From contig CAUVWZ020000001.1 of the NCBI GenBank assembly GCA_963555835.3, positions 930,001-994,000 on the forward strand: 64,000 bases of DNA, in the 5' to 3' direction. This stretch comes from JAPUME01 sp027294185 (GTDB taxonomy: Bacteria; Acidobacteriota; Terriglobia; UBA7540; JAPUME01). Positions 60,998-64,000 of this stretch are shown here, piece after piece. The notes below the pieces were generated by a model that was given only the letters and a program-made list of their open reading frames with translations, had not been told where the DNA came from and did not search any database. Positions within the stretch are counted from its first letter, which is position 1. The number at the start of each line of letters is the position of its first letter. Made by a program: the position numbers and the translations under genes.

Positions 60998-62704
60998 ATG
61001 AACTTGAAAAAGTCATACGATGCCATCGTGGTGGGAACGGGTGCCGCCGGGGGTTGGGCGGCGAAGGAATTAGCTGAAAAAGGCATGGAAATCTTGGTGT
61101 TGGAGGCCGGTCCACAACTGGACCCCGCCAAGGACTTCTCTAACCATGCCCGGCCCTATGAGATGAAATACCGAGGCTTCGACCGGCCCGGAGAGAGGGA
61201 GCGGACTTATCCGAACCAATGGACGGCGAATGAATATTCAAAGCACTTATACGTCAAGGACGCCGAGCATCCCTACACCACACCCGCAGGAAAGCCCTTC
61301 CGCTGGGTACGGTCACGGTTTGTGGGAGGCAAACTCCTCCACTGGGGCCGCAATGCCCGACGGATGAACGATTTCCATTTTCGCGCTGCCGACCGGGACG
61401 GCTACGGGGAAAACTGGCCCATCCGCTATGCCGACATGGTCCCGTACTACGACAAGGTTGAGAGTTTCATCGGCGTCGCTTCTTCGATCGAAAACATTCC
61501 TCATGTGCCGGACGGGAAATACCTGCCGCCGATGCCGCTGAACTGCGGCGAGAAGATCATCCAGAAAATTGCACCAAAGGTGGGAATGCGAGTGATTCCC
61601 AAGCGGGCGGCGATGCGTACCCGGAGTATTCATGGCTTAGGAAAATGCCACTACTGCGGCACGTGCGGGAACGGGTGCGACGCGGGCGCCTTCTGGAATT
61701 CAGTCTCTGACTGCTTGCCGGCGGCCATGAAGACGGGACGGATGACGCTGCGGACGAATTCCGTGGTGCTGAAAGTGCTAGTAGATGAAAACGGGAAGGC
61801 CCGAGGCGTCGCCTTTGTGGACCGGCTGACGAAGAAAGACTACGAAGTGCGGAGCCGGGCAGTAGTTCTGGGCGCCTCGGCGCTGGAATCGACCCGGATC
61901 ATGCTCAATTCCGTTTCCCGCTTTTGGCCGAACGGTATCGCCAACTCAAGTGGCGTACTGGGACACTATCTAATGGACAACTTCGGAGGCCCCATCATCA
62001 GTGGCTTTCTCCCGGAACTGATGGGGGCCGAGGTAACCAACGAAGATGGTAAATCGGGAGGCGTGGATATCGTACCTTATCGCAATATCACGGACCGACA
62101 TCCCAAATTTATTCGTTCCTATACCCACGAAGGGAGCAGTGGAGCAAAGAGGTATCCTGGGTATGCGGCGAGCTTCGCCGGCTTCGGTACGGAATTCAAG
62201 AAGCAGGTGCGCCGTCACTACCCGGCGCCCATCACCTTTTATACTCTGGGGGAAATGTTGGCGAGGTGGGAAAACTACGTCGAGATTGACAAGAATGTTA
62301 GAGACGCCTGGGGAATTCCTGTCCTGAAGGTTCACTGTCAACCGAGCGATAATGAACATGAGATGGCCAAGGATGCCTTGGAATCTCTCAAGGCCCTGTT
62401 CCACGCCGCGCGTGCAGAAGTAACCTCAATAGATGTATTCGGCAGGGCTGGAAGCGGTAGCAAGAGCAACGTGAGTACCCCCGGAGCCATGATCCATGAG
62501 GAGGGTACCTGCCGCATGGGCGACGACCCCAAGAAGAGCGTTTTGAATAAATTCAATCAGACCCATGATATTCCCAACCTGTTCGTCGTCGATGGGAGCT
62601 CGTTTGTCACATCTGGACACTATGGGCCGACGCTGACGATAGGCGCCTTGGCGGCTCGAGCCAGTGACTATTTGGTGGACGAGTATAAGAGAGGAAACTT
62701 ATAA
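60998..62704 (+). CDS. GMC-family oxidoreductase
   Basis: This 568-aa protein starts at ATG 60998, 4 nt after AAGGAGAG. The FAD-binding motif is YDAIVVGTGAAGGWAAKELA; EVLVLEAGP-type text follows (EILVLEAGPQLDPAKDFSNH), then a cysteine-rich stretch (GKCHYCGTCGNGCDAGAFWN). The C-terminal GMC domain has HEEGTCRMGDDPKKSVLNKF and VDGSSFVTSGHYGPTLTIGA (active-site His). There is no signal peptide, but relatives are often exported with a Tat-signalled small subunit, which I do not see here. It oxidises alcohols or sugars. It lies between a kinase promoter/start and two kinase 3' relics. Confidence 0.93.
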   Translation: MNLKKSYDAIVVGTGAAGGWAAKELAEKGMEILVLEAGPQLDPAKDFSNHARPYEMKYRGFDRPGERERTYPNQWTANEYSKHLYVKDAEHPYTTPAGKPFRWVRSRFVGGKLLHWGRNARRMNDFHFRAADRDGYGENWPIRYADMVPYYDKVESFIGVASSIENIPHVPDGKYLPPMPLNCGEKIIQKIAPKVGMRVIPKRAAMRTRSIHGLGKCHYCGTCGNGCDAGAFWNSVSDCLPAAMKTGRMTLRTNSVVLKVLVDENGKARGVAFVDRLTKKDYEVRSRAVVLGASALESTRIMLNSVSRFWPNGIANSSGVLGHYLMDNFGGPIISGFLPELMGAEVTNEDGKSGGVDIVPYRNITDRHPKFIRSYTHEGSSGAKRYPGYAASFAGFGTEFKKQVRRHYPAPITFYTLGEMLARWENYVEIDKNVRDAWGIPVLKVHCQPSDNEHEMAKDALESLKALFHAARAEVTSIDVFGRAGSGSKSNVSTPGAMIHEEGTCRMGDDPKKSVLNKFNQTHDIPNLFVVDGSSFVTSGHYGPTLTIGALAARASDYLVDEYKRGNL

Positions 62705-62753
62705 CGAAGGGTCTGCCGATGCCGTCTCCGGATTAGGAGGGCCATTGCCTCTC

Positions 62754-62787
62754 GACTCCCTTCCAAGATCTCCTCCGCCGTACGAAG
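62754..62787 (+). pseudogene. Kinase 3'-end relic, copy f (degenerate)
   Basis: GACTCCCTTCCAAGATCTCC, then TCCGCCGTACGAAG, aligns to the kinase end with a two-base deletion. It is the weakest of the copies and is listed because copy d follows 80 bp later. Confidence 0.4.
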
Positions 62788-62865
62788 TCGGCGCCCTGCG
62801 CCTTATCGGTCAATTCGTATGGAGAGCGGTCATCTTTGTCATGGTTGAGAAGTGACCCAAGGTTC

Positions 62866-63260
62866 GACCCCCTCCGCTCCGACCCCCGCTTCCAAGACCT
62901 CCTGCGCCGCATGAACTTCCCGCCCTAGGCTCGCCCGAGCTTCCTCAGACTTTCACCCAGCGTTCCGCAGGAAGGCTTCGCTTATAGTTCTCAAGGCTAC
63001 AAAACCGAACCCGGATCCCCCTCTGCTCGACCATCATCAACCCACAACAACGGGGCAAGGAGAATCGTTGCTTCCCGGCGCTTCCTGGATTGACAAACAG
63101 TGTCTTCCTCACCTGCACCAGGCACGGCTTGTGGCTAAAAACAGGCAACGATTTACCGGCGGTTCCGGTACAATCTGGGCCAACCACTGGGTGAACTGGA
63201 AAATAAACCGTGGCTTCGCTCAGCAGGTTAGTTCGTCTCAAATGTGCTGAAGACGGACAC
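62866..63260 (+). repeat. Repeat R2: kinase 3' end plus ~330 bp
   Basis: Starts with DPLRSDPRFQDLLRRMNFPP-stop (62866-62928). It is the longer copy of R1 and includes 81 bp (starting after CCGGCG near 63081) that R1 lacks. It ends 2 bp before an IS256-type transposase fragment. The minus-strand frame through it shows no known family. Confidence 0.85.
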
Positions 63261-63262
63261 TG

Positions 63263-63481
63263 GTGCGGGAAGCGCGGGCTGCAAGCGGCAGCAAATTTGT
63301 CGATGAGGATTGGGATCGGATGGTGACCTTCTACAACTATCCGAAGCCCCAATGGCAGCATCTGCGGACCATCAATCCCGTGGAATCGCCATTTGCGGCC
63401 CTGCGTCTACGAACGGATGCGGCCATAGTCAAGTCTCGGAGGAGAAAGCTGCCTAATGTTTTTACACACCACTTGACGTGA
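63263..63481 (+). pseudogene. C-terminal relic of an IS256-family (mutator) transposase
   Basis: The frame reads DEDWDRMVTFYNYPKPQWQH, LRTINPVESPFAALRLRT, the conserved 'FP..HW.hLRTTNpIES.Fa..R.Rt' end of IS256 transposases with the catalytic Glu in VES. The N-terminal three quarters are missing. Confidence 0.85.
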
Positions 63482-63499
63482 GCTCTCTCAACCAGTATC

Positions 63500-63573
63500 G
63501 TGAGGCCATCAACGACTGAACTGAAGCAATTCGCCTGAATCCAGACTTTGGACGCCAGGCAGCAGCTGGGTGA
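63500..63573 (+). pseudogene. Short TPR-repeat relic
   Basis: The frame AIND-stop-TEAIRLNPDFGRQAAAG is part of a TPR repeat (usual form Y.eAI.lNPdfg.Ay) with an in-frame TGA. It could come from the TPR tail of a kinase or an independent gene. Confidence 0.5.
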
Positions 63574-63621
63574 GCAGGTAATGCTGATTTTCGAAAAGCC
63601 TTCCAGTCAAGGAGGTAGGTG

Positions 63622-64000
63622 ATGAACATCCGATTAGGAGGTTTCTGGGCTGCATTTGGCCTGCTGGTTTTTTCACCATTGTTGGCGGGTGCTGAAGCGG
63701 GAGCCTTTCGTTTCACAAAAGTGGAGGATGCCCTCCTACGACAGGTGGAGCTAGCGGAAGAGAACTACGAGGAAGAAAGGCTAATTCTTCACGATGCCGA
63801 ATTGCAGGCTTATGTGACCCGGGTGGGGCAGGCCATGCTACCAGTCGAAGGTGCGCCCGCGCGCGTGCAGTGGAGGTTCTTTGTTATACGAGACCCGATG
63901 CCAAACGCGTTCGCACTCCCGAATGGTTCGATATTTGTCAATACTGGACTTCTCTCTCTTTTGGAAAATGAGGACCAGCTGGCAAGTGTCCTTGCACATG
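63622..64000 (+). CDS. M48-family metallopeptidase (3' part outside window)
   Basis: The protein starts at ATG 63622 behind AAGGAGGT. A signal peptide (GFWAAFGLLVFSPLLAGAEA) is followed by LQAYVTRVGQAML and FFVIRDPMPNAFALPNGSIF, VNTGLLSLLENEDQLASVLA, H, the standard lead-in to the HExxH zinc site, which begins at the window edge. It is probably periplasmic, of the BepA/LoiP kind of protein quality-control protease; the C-terminal TPR part, if any, is not in the window. Confidence 0.92.
   Translation, partial: MNIRLGGFWAAFGLLVFSPLLAGAEAGAFRFTKVEDALLRQVELAEENYEEERLILHDAELQAYVTRVGQAMLPVEGAPARVQWRFFVIRDPMPNAFALPNGSIFVNTGLLSLLENEDQLASVLAH

Overview
The window looks like a soil or sediment Acidobacteriota chromosome, of the Solibacter/Bryobacter or Vicinamibacter type. 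This is inferred from gene content: relics of the acidobacterial MIGK..HYR serine/threonine kinase family, a planctomycete-type cytochrome/DUF1549-DUF1553/DUF1501 operon, a DUF5916 barrel protein, many twin-arginine-signalled enzymes, and high GC. No rRNA or species marker is present, so the phylum is an inference.

Layout. 1-7.6 kb is conserved core on the minus strand: an ABC exporter (cut by the window edge), 2-oxoacid:ferredoxin oxidoreductase korA-korB, recR, ebfC, dnaX and the 4.5S SRP RNA, followed by tRNA-Arg(ACG) on the plus strand. A 31.4-kb integrative element (7553-38994) is inserted in this tRNA, bounded by a perfect 46-bp direct repeat of the tRNA 3' end. Its left arm (7.6-20.5 kb) carries a tyrosine integrase, an excisionase-like protein, a CHC2/TOPRIM primase-helicase, an XRE repressor, a terminase-small-subunit-like protein, DUF3467 and DUF6745 proteins, a Panacea-type toxin-antitoxin pair and a serine recombinase. 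Its right arm (32.2-38.8 kb) encodes a 1687-aa phage-like polyvalent protein and three small partners. Between the arms, where capsid and tail genes would be expected, sit host-like genes: DUF5916, a 107-aa protein, and a four-gene cytochrome/WD40, PPC, DUF1549-DUF1553, DUF1501 operon.

39-64 kb is an accessory region of sugar-acid and hydroxy-acid metabolism, full of insertion-sequence debris. It holds two enolase-superfamily enzymes, a rhamnose mutarotase and two partly parallel loci. Locus I (43.6-48.6 kb) has an MFS transporter, a four-heme cytochrome, an NHL-type protein, an FMN hydroxy-acid dehydrogenase and a truncated amidohydrolase. Locus II (49.3-55.9 kb) has a TPR protein, an HpcH/HpaI aldolase, a decayed MFS gene, a ferredoxin-like protein, an unrecognised CxCG protein, an amidohydrolase relic and an NHL-type protein. 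An EamA permease, an opine-dehydrogenase-like gene, a cyclophilin, a GMC oxidoreductase and the start of an M48 peptidase follow.

Three unusual patterns stand out. (1) Fragments of kinase genes bracket unrelated genes. A TTGACT-17 bp-TAGGAT promoter followed by a MIGK start occurs three times, and a DPRFQDLLRRMNFP-stop 3' end recurs about six times, with the DUF5916, 107-aa and GMC genes lying between them. (2) The integrase frame stays open through the attachment core, so the protein should have a different C-terminal tail in the integrated and excised states. (3) One IS3-like family appears as a 325-bp mini-element, as solo ends, and as a 1.7-kb inverted-repeat-bounded unit carrying an EamA transporter.
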